Counted from the first letter of the stretch, positions 23,772-32,920 are shown. The stretch is 64,000 nt of DNA from Natrinema versiforme (GCF_005576615.1 NZ_CP040330.1:2232001-2296000); one strand, 5' to 3'. Notes: generated by a model not told the origin, from the letters alone. A program made the numbers and translations.

Positions 23772-24824
23772 ATGAACCTAACACGACGCGCGCTGGTGAA
23801 AGCGGGTGCCGGCGCGGTCGCGACCGGCACTGTCGCCGGTTGTCTCGACGATATCGATCCGGCGAATCAGGAACTCGACGCCGGCTACGCCGCCTTCTTC
23901 ACCCTGTGGGACTGGGCCGAAACGGTGAGCGGCGACGCGATCGCGTTCGAGGACCCGGTCGGGGCCGGACAGGCCGGCCACGGCTGGTCGCCGAGCGGCG
24001 ACCTCACTCGGGAGATCGTCGACGCCGGCGCCTTCGTCTACCTCGATACCCCCGAGTTCTCGTGGGCACAGGATATCGCGACCACGCTCGAGGCCGACTA
24101 CGACACCGTGACCGTCATCGACGGGCTCGAGGGGTTGGACGACCAGTTGCTCGACTGGGGTCACGAGGTCGAGACGGGGAGCCACGACGACCACGGCCAC
24201 GAGGAGGGTGACGGCCACGACCACGACGAAGACGGGAACGAGAGCGGCCACGATGGTCACGACCACGACGGTTCGTCGGTCGATCCCCACGTCTGGCTCG
24301 ATCCCATGATCGCACAGGACATCGTCGACACCATCGCATCGGGACTCGCCGACGCCGACCCGGACAACGCGGAGACCTACGAGGAAAACGCCGACGCGTA
24401 CACGGCTGACCTCGAGTCCCTCGACCAGCAGTTTCAGGACGTAAGCGACGCGGCAGACCGGCACATCGCCGTCTTCGCCGGCCACGACTCGTTTACCTAC
24501 CTGCAGGATCGATACGGGTTCGAATTGCACACGCCGGCCGGCGTCTCACCCCAAGAGCAGATCACCAGCGAGCAGATCGCCGAGACGATCGATCTCGTCG
24601 ACGCGGAAGGGATCGAAACGATCCTCTACGATCCCTTCATCGCGCCCGACGGCTCCTACCAGTTGGTCGAAAACATCCTCGAGGGGAGCACCGCCACCGA
24701 CACCATGCCGATCACTCACCTTTCGGGGACCCTCGCGACGTGGCGGGACGAGGGCTGGGGCTACCGGGAGCAAATGGAAGAAATAAACCTCCCCGCGCTC
24801 AGAGAGGTACTAGACGCACAGTGA
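23772..24824 (+). CDS. Metal ABC transporter substrate-binding lipoprotein (ZnuA/cluster A-I type)
   Basis: A 350-residue extracellular binding protein for Zn(II) or Mn(II). A twin-arginine signal (NLTRRALVKAGAGAVATG) ends in the lipobox VAGC. A His/Asp-rich loop (roughly residues 137-167, with repeated HDH and HDDHGH units) is the hallmark of zinc-binding ZnuA-type proteins. SVDPHVWLDPMIAQDIVDTI and VFAGHDSFTYLQDRYG carry the metal ligands, and TPAGVSPQEQITSEQIAETI is typical. It is the first gene of a three-gene importer operon; its TGA overlaps the GTG of the ATPase gene. Confidence 0.93.
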   Translation: MNLTRRALVKAGAGAVATGTVAGCLDDIDPANQELDAGYAAFFTLWDWAETVSGDAIAFEDPVGAGQAGHGWSPSGDLTREIVDAGAFVYLDTPEFSWAQDIATTLEADYDTVTVIDGLEGLDDQLLDWGHEVETGSHDDHGHEEGDGHDHDEDGNESGHDGHDHDGSSVDPHVWLDPMIAQDIVDTIASGLADADPDNAETYEENADAYTADLESLDQQFQDVSDAADRHIAVFAGHDSFTYLQDRYGFELHTPAGVSPQEQITSEQIAETIDLVDAEGIETILYDPFIAPDGSYQLVENILEGSTATDTMPITHLSGTLATWRDEGWGYREQMEEINLPALREVLDAQ

Positions 24825-25558
24825 CCGTCGTCGACCTCGAGAACGTGACGTTCGCCTACGGCGAGCAGCCGGCGGTACAGGACGTCTCGCTGACGGTCGA
24901 GCACGGGGAGTTTCTGGGGCTGGTCGGGCCGAACGGCTCGGGGAAGACGACCCTCCTGCACCTCATGCTCGGCCTTCACCGGCCCGACAGCGGCTCGATC
25001 GATCTCTTCGGCGAGCCCGTCGATCAGTTCGACGACGGCGAACGGATCGGCTACGTCTCCCAGCAGGCAACCAGCGGCGGCGGGTCGATGCCGGTCACCG
25101 TCCGCGAAGCCGTCACCATGGGCCGGTTCGCCCACGCGGGCCACGGCCGGCTGACCGACGACGATCGCGCGATCGTCGACGACGCCCTCGAGACGGTCGG
25201 CATCACCGAACTGGCCGACCGGCAGGTCAACCAGCTCTCGGGCGGCCAGCGCCAGCGAGCCTACATCGCACGCGCGCTGGCCTCCGAGGCCGATCTGCTG
25301 GCCCTCGACGAACCCACCGTCGGCGTCGACGCCGAGTCCCGCGACGCGTTCTACCAGTTGCTCGAGTCGCTCAACGAGCGGGGGATCACGATCATCCTCA
25401 TCGAGCACGACATCGGCGTCGTCACGGACCGGGCGAACCGGATCGCCTGCATCAACACGGAACTCTACCACCACGGGGACACCGAATCGTTCGTCGAAAG
25501 CGACGCACTGACCGAGGCCTACGGCGCGACGGGCCAGGTCGTCCACCACCACCACTGA
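24821..25558 (+). CDS. Metal ABC transporter ATP-binding protein (ZnuC-like)
   Basis: A 245-residue ABC ATPase that powers the importer from the cytoplasmic face. Walker A is GPNGSGKTTLL, the Q-loop region is VSQQATSGGG, the signature is QLSGGQRQR, Walker B is LLALDEPTVGVD, and the switch His is in LIEHDIG. The protein ends in a short His run. The GTG at 24821 overlaps the upstream TGA, which decides the start. It is followed by the permease with a one-base overlap. Confidence 0.94.
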   Translation: MTVVDLENVTFAYGEQPAVQDVSLTVEHGEFLGLVGPNGSGKTTLLHLMLGLHRPDSGSIDLFGEPVDQFDDGERIGYVSQQATSGGGSMPVTVREAVTMGRFAHAGHGRLTDDDRAIVDDALETVGITELADRQVNQLSGGQRQRAYIARALASEADLLALDEPTVGVDAESRDAFYQLLESLNERGITIILIEHDIGVVTDRANRIACINTELYHHGDTESFVESDALTEAYGATGQVVHHHH

Positions 25559-26577
25559 TGAGCCGGCACGCCACCCTCCGTCGACGGCTCGAGCGGATCG
25601 GGGTCGGGCTGACCGCCGTCCTCTCGGTCGCGATGATCGTCCTGCTCGCGATCGACGCGCTGCGGGCGTATCCCGTGGTCGGCAGCGTGTACGATCAGGC
25701 GCGGATCGCGGGCCGGATCGCGGACTACTACCTCGGGACGAGCGTCTTCTCCCATCCGTTCATGTGGCGGTCGATCGCGACGGGGATCCTGATCGGCGTC
25801 GTCGCGCCGCTGGTCGGCACCTACCTCGTCCACCGCGAGATGGCCCTGATCGGCGAGACGCTCGCCCACACGGCCTTCGCCGGGGTCGCGGTCGGGCTCC
25901 TCGTGAGTTCGGTGACCGGCTGGAACGGCTCGCTGATGCTCGTCGCCCTGGTCGTCGGCATCCTCGGCGCGCTCGGCGTCCAGTGGCTCGCCGAGCGGAC
26001 AGACACCTACGGCGACGTGCCGATCGCGATCATGCTGACCGGTAGCTTCGCCGTCGGGACGCTCATCATCAGCTACGGCGACGGGATGACCGGCATCAAC
26101 ATCCGGGACTACATTTTCGGCGATATCTCCGTGGTCACCCCGTCGGGCGCCCAGCTGATGGCCGTCATCAGCGTCGTCGTCGTCGCTGTCACCGTCGCGA
26201 CCTACAAACAGCTCCTGTTCATCACCTTCGACGAGCAGGCCGCCCGCGTCGCGCGGCTCAACGTCACCTGGTACAACACCTTACTGATCGTGATGACGGC
26301 CGTGGTCGTCGTCGGCGCGATGCAGATCCTCGGCGTGATCCTCGTCGCCGCGATGCTCGTCGTTCCCGTCGCGGCCGCCACGCAGGTCGCCCACAGCTTC
26401 CGCGAGACGCTGTACCTCTCGATTCTCTTCGGACAGGTCTCGGTCATCGGCGGCTTCGTCTTCTCGATCTCGCAGGGGCTGCCGGCCGGCGGCTCGATCG
26501 TCGTCGTCGCGATCGCCTGTTACCTGCTCGCGGTGCTGGCCTCGAGTCGGTCGATGGCCGCGATTTCGACGCACTGA
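25558..26577 (+). CDS. Metal ABC transporter permease (ZnuB/ABC-3 family)
   Basis: A 339-residue integral membrane permease with about eight hydrophobic segments. Family signatures are LVHREMALIGETLAHTAFAG, YIFGDISVVTPSG, ITFDEQAARVARLNVTWYNT and LLVIMTAVVVVGAMQILGVI-like stretches near the end. It forms the channel through which the metal from the binding protein enters. TGATG overlap with the ATPase gene shows co-translation. It ends the operon, convergent with the next gene. Confidence 0.94.
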   Translation: MSRHATLRRRLERIGVGLTAVLSVAMIVLLAIDALRAYPVVGSVYDQARIAGRIADYYLGTSVFSHPFMWRSIATGILIGVVAPLVGTYLVHREMALIGETLAHTAFAGVAVGLLVSSVTGWNGSLMLVALVVGILGALGVQWLAERTDTYGDVPIAIMLTGSFAVGTLIISYGDGMTGINIRDYIFGDISVVTPSGAQLMAVISVVVVAVTVATYKQLLFITFDEQAARVARLNVTWYNTLLIVMTAVVVVGAMQILGVILVAAMLVVPVAAATQVAHSFRETLYLSILFGQVSVIGGFVFSISQGLPAGGSIVVVAIACYLLAVLASSRSMAAISTH

Positions 26578-26583
26578 GAGCCG

Positions 26584-27039
26584 TCACGCGCGATTTCCAG
26601 CGCGAAACTCGTCGACGAGGTGGAGGACCGCACCGATTCCGGAGCAGCCGATTCCGACCGGAACGAGCAGGAGTCCGATACCGGACCCCGACGTGAGAAA
26701 CGCGGGCGGAAGCCCGCCGACGACCTGTGCGATCAGCATCGGAACGACGAGCAAGACGACGGAGCAACTGCCTGCACCGGCTCCTATCGAGAGTAACTGT
26801 TGTGACCGCTCGGTCGGGTCCCGGAACTGCGTGAGGAGAAACAGGAGCCCTGCCTCCACGAGTGTGAGGGTGCCGATGATGAGACACAGCATCACGAAGA
26901 GTCCGGTGAGACCGGCCGCGAACCCGTCGCCGGGCGGGTCGTCGGGAATCGTCGTGAAGTACACTACTGCGGTCAGCAGACTGATCACGCCCAGCAGCAC
27001 GGTGGCAGCGGTGATCGAACGGGGATGAGGGCGATTCAT
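26584..27039 (-). CDS. Small four-helix membrane protein
   Basis: A 151-residue protein with four hydrophobic segments (ATVLLGVISLLTAVVYF, FVMLCLIIGTLTLVEAGLLFLL, SCSVVLLVVPMLIAQVVGG, IGLLLVPVGIGCSGIGAVLH). Short charged loops separate them. The ATG at 27039 (MNRPHPRSITAATV) is preferred; the upstream in-frame extension is Glu/Ala-rich and not membrane-like. Function unknown. It lies tail-to-tail with the metal permease gene. Confidence 0.7.
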   Translation of the reverse strand: MNRPHPRSITAATVLLGVISLLTAVVYFTTIPDDPPGDGFAAGLTGLFVMLCLIIGTLTLVEAGLLFLLTQFRDPTERSQQLLSIGAGAGSCSVVLLVVPMLIAQVVGGLPPAFLTSGSGIGLLLVPVGIGCSGIGAVLHLVDEFRAGNRA

Positions 27040-27246
27040 GGGGACACCATTCCGTTGACATGACGCCCTGATAACGGTATCGACAATGACTGCTGGCCGG
27101 GCCTCGAGTGCGACCGTCTCGGACAGCTTCGCCTCGTCCGTCGCTTGACCCACTGTGACTCCGTCCGGCACATGAACGGTCTCACGACTCCCCGCGGGCT
27201 GGAACACGCCACACGCTTAACACGCTACTCGGCCAACGCTCGAGCG

Positions 27247-29358
27247 ATGGGACGGTTATCCGCACTCTTCGATCCCGAGACCGTCGCCGTGGTCGGCGCG
27301 ACCGACCGCGAGGGCGCGGTCGGCCGCGCGATCCTCGAGAACCTGCGCGACGGGTTCGCCGGCGAGGTCGTACCGATCAACCCCTCGCGCGAGGAGGTCC
27401 TCGGGCTCGAGTGTTACGAGGACGCGACGAGCGCGCCGCCGATCGATCTGGCGGTGGTCGTCGTCCCGCCAGATATCGTGATCGAATCGATGCGCGACCT
27501 CGCCGAAGCCGGCACCGAAAACGTCGTCGTCATCACGGCCGGCTTCGCCGAAACCGGCGGCGAGGGCGCACAGCGCGAACGACGGCTTCGCGAGATCGCC
27601 GCCGAGCACGACCTCAACGTCGTCGGTCCTAACAGTTTGGGGATCATGGCCACGTCTAACGGCATGAACGCCACGTTCGGCCCCGAAGACGCCATCGAGG
27701 GCTCGATCTCCTTCATGAGTCAGTCGGGAGCGTTCATCACCGCCGTCCTCGACTGGGCCAACGAGCAGGGGATCGGCTTTCGGGACGTGGTCTCGCTGGG
27801 GAACAAGACGGTCCTCGACGAGACGGACTTCGTCCGCGAGTGGGGCGACGACCCCAAGACCGACGTTATCATCGGCTACTTGGAGGACGTCGACGACGGA
27901 CGGGGCTTCATCGACGCCGCCCGCGAGGTGACCGACGACACCCCGATCGTGCTCGTCAAGTCCGGCCGCACCGACGCCGGCGCGCAGGCGGCCTCTTCTC
28001 ACACCGGCGCGATCGCCGGCAGCGAGCGCGCCTACGAAGCGGGCCTCGAGCAGGCCGGCGTGCTCCGCGCCCGCTCGGTGCAGGAACTGTTCGACTACGC
28101 GCGGGCGCTCTCGGGGCTGCCCGAGCCCGAATCCGACGGCGTCGCCGTCGTCACCAACGCGGGCGGGCCCGGCGTGCTCACCACCGACGCCGTCGGCGAC
28201 TCGACCCTCGAGATGGCCGATTTCACCGACGAGACGATCGACCGGCTCGGCGAGGCGATGCCCGACGAGGCCAACGTCTACAACCCGATCGACGCGATCG
28301 GCGATGCCGACGTGGAGCGCTTCGGCGAGGCCCTCGAGATCGCGCTCGAGGACCCGAACGTCGGCAGCGCGGTCGTCGTCGCCGCGCCGACCGCGGTGTT
28401 GTCCTACGACGGCCTCGCCGAGACGGTCATCGAGAAACTCGAGGTACACGACACGCCCGTCGTCACCTGCCTGATGGGCGGCGAGCGGGCCCGCGAGGCC
28501 GAGGCGACGTTGCGCGAGTCGGGCGTTCCGAACTACTTCGATCCCTCGCGGGCGGTGGCGGGACTCGACGCGCTCGCTCGCTACCGAGATATTCGCGAGC
28601 GGACCGTCGAGGGCCCCGAAACCTTCGACGTCGACCGCGAGCGGGCGCGCGAGATCTTGGCGCGCGCCCAGCGCCGGACCGACAACCGCCTCGGCGTCGA
28701 GTCGATGGACCTGCTCGAGGCCTACGGCATTCCGACGCCGGCGGGCGAGATCGTCGACGATCCCGACCGCGCCCGCGAGGTCGCCGAGTCGATCGCGGAC
28801 GACGTCGTCATGAAGATCGTCAGCCCCGATATTTCCCACAAGTCGGACATCGGCGGCGTCAAAGTCGGCGTGGCGGACGAGGATGTATACGACGCCTACG
28901 AGGATATCATCGCTCGAGCGCGCAACTACCAGCCCGACGCGACGATCACCGGCGTCCAGATTCAGGAGCGGCTCGACCTCGAGTCCTCGACCGAGACCAT
29001 CGTCGGGATGAATCGCGACCCGCAGTTCGGCCCGCTCCTGTTGTTCGGGCTTGGCGGCATCTTCGTCGAGATCCTCGAGGACACGTCCGTTCGGGTCGCG
29101 CCGATCGACGAGGGCGAGGCCCGCGAGATGGTCGACGAGATCACGGCCGCGCCGCTGTTGCGCGGTGCCCGCGGTCGCGAACCCGCGGACGTCGAGGGCG
29201 TCGTCGAGACGGTCCAGCGGCTCTCCCAACTGGTGACCGACTTCCCGTCGATCCTCGAACTCGATATCAACCCGCTCGTGGCGGGCCCCGATGGCGTACA
29301 GGCGATCGACCTGCGACTCACCGTCGACGCGGACGAACTCGACACGGAGGAACCATGA
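27247..29358 (+). CDS. Acetate/acyl--CoA ligase (ADP-forming), fused alpha and beta
   Basis: A 703-residue enzyme that converts acyl-CoA, ADP and phosphate to acid, CoA and ATP, the haloarchaeal route for acetate formation. The N-terminal CoA-binding domain starts SALFDPETVAVVGATDREGA. The central ligase domain holds the phospho-His loop SSHTGAIAGSERAYEAGLEQ. The C-terminal ATP-grasp domain (from about residue 480) includes DDVVMKIVSPDISHKSDIGG and LLLFGLGGIFVEILEDTSVR. The ATG at 27247 is preferred over an upstream start. The last four bases overlap the next start codon (ATGA), so the two are co-translated. Confidence 0.94.
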   Translation: MGRLSALFDPETVAVVGATDREGAVGRAILENLRDGFAGEVVPINPSREEVLGLECYEDATSAPPIDLAVVVVPPDIVIESMRDLAEAGTENVVVITAGFAETGGEGAQRERRLREIAAEHDLNVVGPNSLGIMATSNGMNATFGPEDAIEGSISFMSQSGAFITAVLDWANEQGIGFRDVVSLGNKTVLDETDFVREWGDDPKTDVIIGYLEDVDDGRGFIDAAREVTDDTPIVLVKSGRTDAGAQAASSHTGAIAGSERAYEAGLEQAGVLRARSVQELFDYARALSGLPEPESDGVAVVTNAGGPGVLTTDAVGDSTLEMADFTDETIDRLGEAMPDEANVYNPIDAIGDADVERFGEALEIALEDPNVGSAVVVAAPTAVLSYDGLAETVIEKLEVHDTPVVTCLMGGERAREAEATLRESGVPNYFDPSRAVAGLDALARYRDIRERTVEGPETFDVDRERAREILARAQRRTDNRLGVESMDLLEAYGIPTPAGEIVDDPDRAREVAESIADDVVMKIVSPDISHKSDIGGVKVGVADEDVYDAYEDIIARARNYQPDATITGVQIQERLDLESSTETIVGMNRDPQFGPLLLFGLGGIFVEILEDTSVRVAPIDEGEAREMVDEITAAPLLRGARGREPADVEGVVETVQRLSQLVTDFPSILELDINPLVAGPDGVQAIDLRLTVDADELDTEEP

Positions 29359-30515
29359 CCGACACCGACCGAGACCCCGACTCCGGGGCCACCGACAGCG
29401 AGACCAGCACCGACACCACCGACAGCGAACCCGGCGCAGGCGCGACCGCCACCGGCGACACCGACACCCTGCTCGTCAGTTCGCTCGAGGAGAGCACCGG
29501 CAAGACGGCAATCACGCTCGCGCTCGCCCGACTCGCGGCCGCCGAGGGCGAGCGCGTGGGCTACATGAAACCGAAGGGGACCCGCCTGCAGAGCAACGTC
29601 GGGAAGACCTTGGACGAGGACCCGCTGCTCGCTCGTGACCTGCTGGACCTCGAGGCCGAGATGCATGACTTAGAGCCCGTCGTCTACTCGCCGACGTTCG
29701 TCGAGCAGGCGATCCGCGGCCGCGAGGACCCCGACGAACTCCGCGAGCGCATCGCGGAGGCGTTCGACACGCTCGCGGGCGACCGCGACCGGCTGTTCGT
29801 CGAGGGCGGCGGTCGGTACGACGTCGGCGGGATCGTCGACCTCACCGACGCCGACATCGCCGACCTACTCGACGCTCGCGTCCTGCTGGTCGCGCCCTAC
29901 GAAATCCCCGCTGACGTCGACGACGTGCTCGCCGCCGCAGCGGACTTTGGTGACCGACTCGCCGGCGTCGTCTTCAACGACGTGCCCGACGCGGCCTACG
30001 ACCAGCTCGAGACGGACGTCGTTCCGTTCCTCGAGGGGCGAGGTATCCCGGTCCACGGCGTGCTCCCGAGCGAGCGAGAGCTATCGGGCGTGACGGTCGC
30101 CGAACTCGCGGACGAACTCGGCGCGTCGGTGCTCGTCGAGGAGGGCCGAGACGCCTACGTCGAGCGCTTTACCGTCGGCGCGATGGGGCCCGACAGCGCC
30201 CTGCGTCACTTCCGCCGGACGAAAGACGCCGCCGTCATCACCGGCGGTGACCGGGCCGAGATCCACACCGCCGCGCTCGAGGCCCCCGGCGTCCGCTGTC
30301 TCATCCTCACCGGCGGCCACCGGCCCTCGGGCGCGATCGTGGGGCAGGCGAGCGAGAAGGGCGTCCCGATCCTCTCGGTCCAGACGGACACCCTCACGAC
30401 GGTCGAGCGCGCCGAGGACGTCGTTCGCAGCGGCCGGACGCGAGACGCCGAGACCGTCGACCGGATGGAACGGCTGCTCTCGGATCACGCGGCCATCGAT
30501 TCGATTCTGGGGTAG
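29355..30515 (+). CDS. Phosphotransacetylase-type P-loop/DRTGG protein
   Basis: A 386-residue soluble protein. A Thr/Asp/Ser-rich leader (residues 1-38) precedes a BioD/CobB-like P-loop (SSLEESTGKTAITLALARLA). A DRTGG domain follows in the second half (RFTVGAMGPDSALRHFRRTK and VRCLILTGGHRPSGAIVGQA). Such proteins are the regulatory N-terminal part of bacterial Pta but stand alone in haloarchaea, without the catalytic phosphate acetyltransferase domain. The ATGA overlap with the ADP-forming ligase suggests it regulates or assists that enzyme; this is inference. Confidence 0.85.
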   Translation: MTDTDRDPDSGATDSETSTDTTDSEPGAGATATGDTDTLLVSSLEESTGKTAITLALARLAAAEGERVGYMKPKGTRLQSNVGKTLDEDPLLARDLLDLEAEMHDLEPVVYSPTFVEQAIRGREDPDELRERIAEAFDTLAGDRDRLFVEGGGRYDVGGIVDLTDADIADLLDARVLLVAPYEIPADVDDVLAAAADFGDRLAGVVFNDVPDAAYDQLETDVVPFLEGRGIPVHGVLPSERELSGVTVAELADELGASVLVEEGRDAYVERFTVGAMGPDSALRHFRRTKDAAVITGGDRAEIHTAALEAPGVRCLILTGGHRPSGAIVGQASEKGVPILSVQTDTLTTVERAEDVVRSGRTRDAETVDRMERLLSDHAAIDSILG

Positions 30516-30649
30516 GGACTGGGCCTCGAGACGGTCGATTTCTCGCATGGGCTTCGGTCCCGTCCGTTTCCTGGTCGCCGTCGCACGTTCGGTCCGGTGA
30601 CTGTCGCGTCTGACCAAAAGTTAAGAGTCCGCCACGCATGAGCCCAGAC

Positions 30650-30943
30650 ATGGACGACATTCCCCAAGAAATCACGTCTCTCGTCGGCCGCGAGGTCTAC
30701 TCGAACAACGGCGTCTTCGTCGGCGAAGTGGAGGATCTCCGGCTGAACGTCGACGGCGAAGCCGTCACCGGACTGGCGCTCGCGAACCTGAACAGCGAAC
30801 TGTTCGCCGACGAAGCCCGGAGCGGACAGGGTATCATCGTCCCCTACCGCTGGGTCCGTGCCGTCGGCGACGTGATCCTGATCAACGACGTGGTCGAGCG
30901 CGTTCGCGACCCCGACGAGGAAGAAGACGAACTGCTGGCCTGA
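30650..30943 (+). CDS. PRC-barrel domain protein (CdpB-like candidate)
   Basis: A 97-residue single PRC-barrel protein (MDDIPQEITSLVGREVYSNN, then VFVGEVEDLRLNVDGEAVTG and GIIVPYRWVRAVGDVILIND). Haloarchaeal single-domain PRC-barrel proteins include CdpB1/CdpB2, which bind SepF in the division ring; similarity to that group is plausible but not proven here. The start is taken at 30650 because the agttaag TATA-like run at 30617-30623 fits it; an ATG at 30638 adds four residues. It converges with the DHH/TrkA-N gene. Confidence 0.82.
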   Translation: MDDIPQEITSLVGREVYSNNGVFVGEVEDLRLNVDGEAVTGLALANLNSELFADEARSGQGIIVPYRWVRAVGDVILINDVVERVRDPDEEEDELLA

Positions 30944-30975
30944 ATCCGATATCGACTCGCGTTTTCGTTCGGTTC

Positions 30976-32433
30976 TCAGCTTCCGTTCGAGCCTTCGCTG
31001 CTGCTGCCCCCTTCGACACCCATCGCGTCGAACAGGGTCCGCTTGACCGCTTCTTCGGTCAGGTCGAGCAGGGTGTCCCGCGTGTCCTCCGAGATTTCGA
31101 TCCCGGTGAAGATGCCCAGCGGAATCTCCGCGCTGGCCTGCGTGGAGTGGCCGGCCGTCTCGCCGATCTCGCCGTAGGCGTCGGCGAGGACTTTGCCGAT
31201 GTTGATGCGGATGTCCTTCGAGCGACCCGCGAGGAAGATCGTCTCGTCTGCGATGCCGAAGACCGCGGTGGTCGTGACTCCCTCGAGGTTCAGGAGGTGG
31301 CTGGCGGCCTGGGTCAGCGCCTCGCGGTCGCGGACGAACCCGGCGTTCGAGACGAGGTGGCTGCCCTGTACGTCGCGGTTCGTAATCGCCTCCGCGAGCA
31401 CGTCCAGCGTCTCGGGGGACATCGACGGCGACTCCACCTGCTCTAAGGTGTCGTGGTTCGCGAAGGGGTAGAGATAGGCGGCCGCAGTGAGATCGGCGGG
31501 GGTGGTGTCGCGTTTGAAATCCAGCGTCTCCGCGCGGATGCCGTAGAGTAAGGCCGTCGCGACCTCCTCGGAGACGTTCATGTCGAACTCCTGGATGTAC
31601 TTCGTCATGATCGTCGACGTCGAGGACATGTTCGGCCGGATGTCGACGAACTCGGGTTCGAACTCCGACTCCGTCTCGTTGTGATCGATGACGATGTCGA
31701 CCGGGAGCTCCATCTCGCTCGAGGTAGCGTGATCGACCAAGGCGACGGTGTCGTAGACCGAGCGGTCCTCGATCTCGTCCCACTGGACGAGGTCGATCCC
31801 GAGCAGGTTGACGAACGCGCGGTTCTCCTGATGACCCACGTCGCCGAGGTAGATGATGTCGGATTCGATACCGAGATGGTCGGCGATCGCCTGTAAGGCC
31901 GCCGCGCTGGCGATCGAGTCCGGATCCGGACTGTCCTGCGTGATGATCGCCAGCCGGGTCGATGTCTCCTCGACTAACTCGGCGAGTTTGCCCGCGTTGT
32001 ACTCGAGTTCGCCCGACTCGAGGGCTCGGAGCGCCGATTCGGCGATGACCGAGGACGGGTTGATGACGATGTCGGCCCCGAGTTCGGAGAGTTCGTCGCC
32101 GGAGACGGGATCGCTCGCACGGGCGACGATGAACTGGGTGTCGCCGTTGTTGCGGATGTGCTCGACGGCGCGCTTGTTCGATTCGACATCCGAGGCGAGG
32201 ATGAGGACGACGTCGCGGTCGGCCACTAGCTCGGCGATCTCGGATTCGCGAATGTCGGCCGTCTGGGCGTCGAGGTCCTGATCCCGGAGGGATTCGACGC
32301 GGCTCTCGTCTTGATCGATGATGGACACGTCCTTGCCCTGTTCGACGAGTTCCTCCGCGACCGCGTACCCCACGCTCCCACAGCCCAAGATAGCGTAGTC
32401 AGAGATCGACGAAATCGTAACCCCCGTGCTCAT
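30976..32433 (-). CDS. TrkA-N / DHH-family phosphoesterase-like protein
   Basis: A 485-residue cytoplasmic protein. The N-terminal Rossmann/TrkA-N domain has YAILGCGSVGYAVAEELVEQ and binds nucleotide. It is followed by a DHH-type phosphoesterase domain with DSPDPDSIASAAAL, VALVDHATSS and VIDHNETESE. A DHHA1-like C-terminal part (AVFGIADETIFLAGRSKDIR and GHSTQASAEIPLG) completes it. In the third motif the canonical DHH is Asp-His-Asn, a common variant in archaeal TrkA-N/DHH fusions. The likely activity is hydrolysis of small nucleotides such as cyclic dinucleotide products; that is inference. The start at 32433 (MSTGVTISS) fits the family. Confidence 0.87.
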   Translation of the reverse strand: MSTGVTISSISDYAILGCGSVGYAVAEELVEQGKDVSIIDQDESRVESLRDQDLDAQTADIRESEIAELVADRDVVLILASDVESNKRAVEHIRNNGDTQFIVARASDPVSGDELSELGADIVINPSSVIAESALRALESGELEYNAGKLAELVEETSTRLAIITQDSPDPDSIASAAALQAIADHLGIESDIIYLGDVGHQENRAFVNLLGIDLVQWDEIEDRSVYDTVALVDHATSSEMELPVDIVIDHNETESEFEPEFVDIRPNMSSTSTIMTKYIQEFDMNVSEEVATALLYGIRAETLDFKRDTTPADLTAAAYLYPFANHDTLEQVESPSMSPETLDVLAEAITNRDVQGSHLVSNAGFVRDREALTQAASHLLNLEGVTTTAVFGIADETIFLAGRSKDIRINIGKVLADAYGEIGETAGHSTQASAEIPLGIFTGIEISEDTRDTLLDLTEEAVKRTLFDAMGVEGGSSSEGSNGS

Positions 32434-32597
32434 ATGCCCGAGTGGTCGGACCGGTCGCACTTAACGGTCCCGAAGCGTCCTACGTCGTGAAACTCCGAAC
32501 CGGACGACTCGAGGGCGGTGACGCCCCTCGTGGACCACTGCCACGGTGCCCGCCAAGGGAAACGTATTTGAACGACCGAGGGAAAGTCGGAGGTACA

Positions 32598-32671
32598 GGG
32601 CCGGTAGCTCAGTCCGGCAGAGCGTCTGACTCTTAATCAGACGGTCGCGTGTTCAAATCGCGCCCGGCCCG
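32598..32671 (+). tRNA. tRNA-Lys (anticodon CTT)
   Basis: A 74-base cloverleaf. The acceptor gggccgg (32598-32604) pairs with ccggccc (32664-32670). The D-arm is gctcagtccggcagagc. The anticodon arm tctgactcttaatcaga carries CTT. The T-arm gcgtgttcaaatcgcgc follows, and G is the discriminator. CCA is not encoded. Two further copies of its 3' end follow downstream, marking it as an integration site. Confidence 0.95.
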
Positions 32672-32722
32672 CTTTTGCCACGAGCAAGTTCGCGAGTGGC
32701 AAAACGGTCGCCGCGATTTGAA
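32651..32722. repeat. tRNA 3' end plus facing inverted copy (unit 1)
   Basis: The tRNA T-arm sequence ttcaaatcgcg (32652-32662) is matched by an inverted copy cgcgatttgaa ending at 32722. Inside lies a second stem, ttttgccac (32673-32681) with gtggcaaaa (32696-32704). The whole forms a long hairpin immediately 3' of the tRNA, which could act in 3' processing or termination, or be the scar of a mobile unit. Confidence 0.6.
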
Positions 32723-32767
32723 TCGCAGGGAGGTTGCGCGCAACGCAGTGAGCACGTCCGACCGTGT

Positions 32768-32837
32768 GTTCAAATCGCGCCCGGCCCGCTTCTGCGAGGA
32801 ACAATTCGTGACGAGCAGAGCGGCGACCGCGATTTGA
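32768..32837. repeat. Second copy of the tRNA-Lys 3' end with inverted partner (unit 2)
   Basis: Positions 32768-32791 repeat exactly the 24 bases 32651-32674 (T-arm, acceptor 3' strand and two bases). An inverted ttcaaatcgcg again follows, ending at 32837, with an imperfect inner stem (cttctgc/gcagagc). The spacing from copy 1 is 117 bases. This looks like an attachment site duplicated by integration at the tRNA 3' end. Confidence 0.65.
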
Positions 32838-32896
32838 AGTAGACGAGTCGCAGCCCGCGAGCGAGTGTAACGAGCGAGCAGGAACGTCTCGGCGTA

Positions 32897-32920
32897 GTTC
32901 ATAATCGCGCCCGGCCGCTT
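32897..32920. repeat. Third, degraded copy of the tRNA-Lys 3' end
   Basis: The sequence gttcataatcgcgcccggcc and following gctt matches the 24-base tRNA 3' end with a few changes, 129 bases after copy 2. Its decay suggests it is the oldest copy. Past it the composition becomes less GC-rich up to about 35.4 kb, consistent with an old integrated segment. Confidence 0.55.

Noticed and set aside
27256-29229. A 657-codon minus-strand frame opposite the ADP-forming ligase
   Set aside because: Arg/Asp/Gly-rich translation with no motifs, a normal antisense open frame in GC-rich DNA; the plus-strand enzyme is unmistakable.
32651-32920. A CRISPR array downstream of the tRNA
   Set aside because: Only three copies, irregular spacers with internal inverted repeats, and the repeat is the tRNA 3' end; it fits attachment-site duplication instead.
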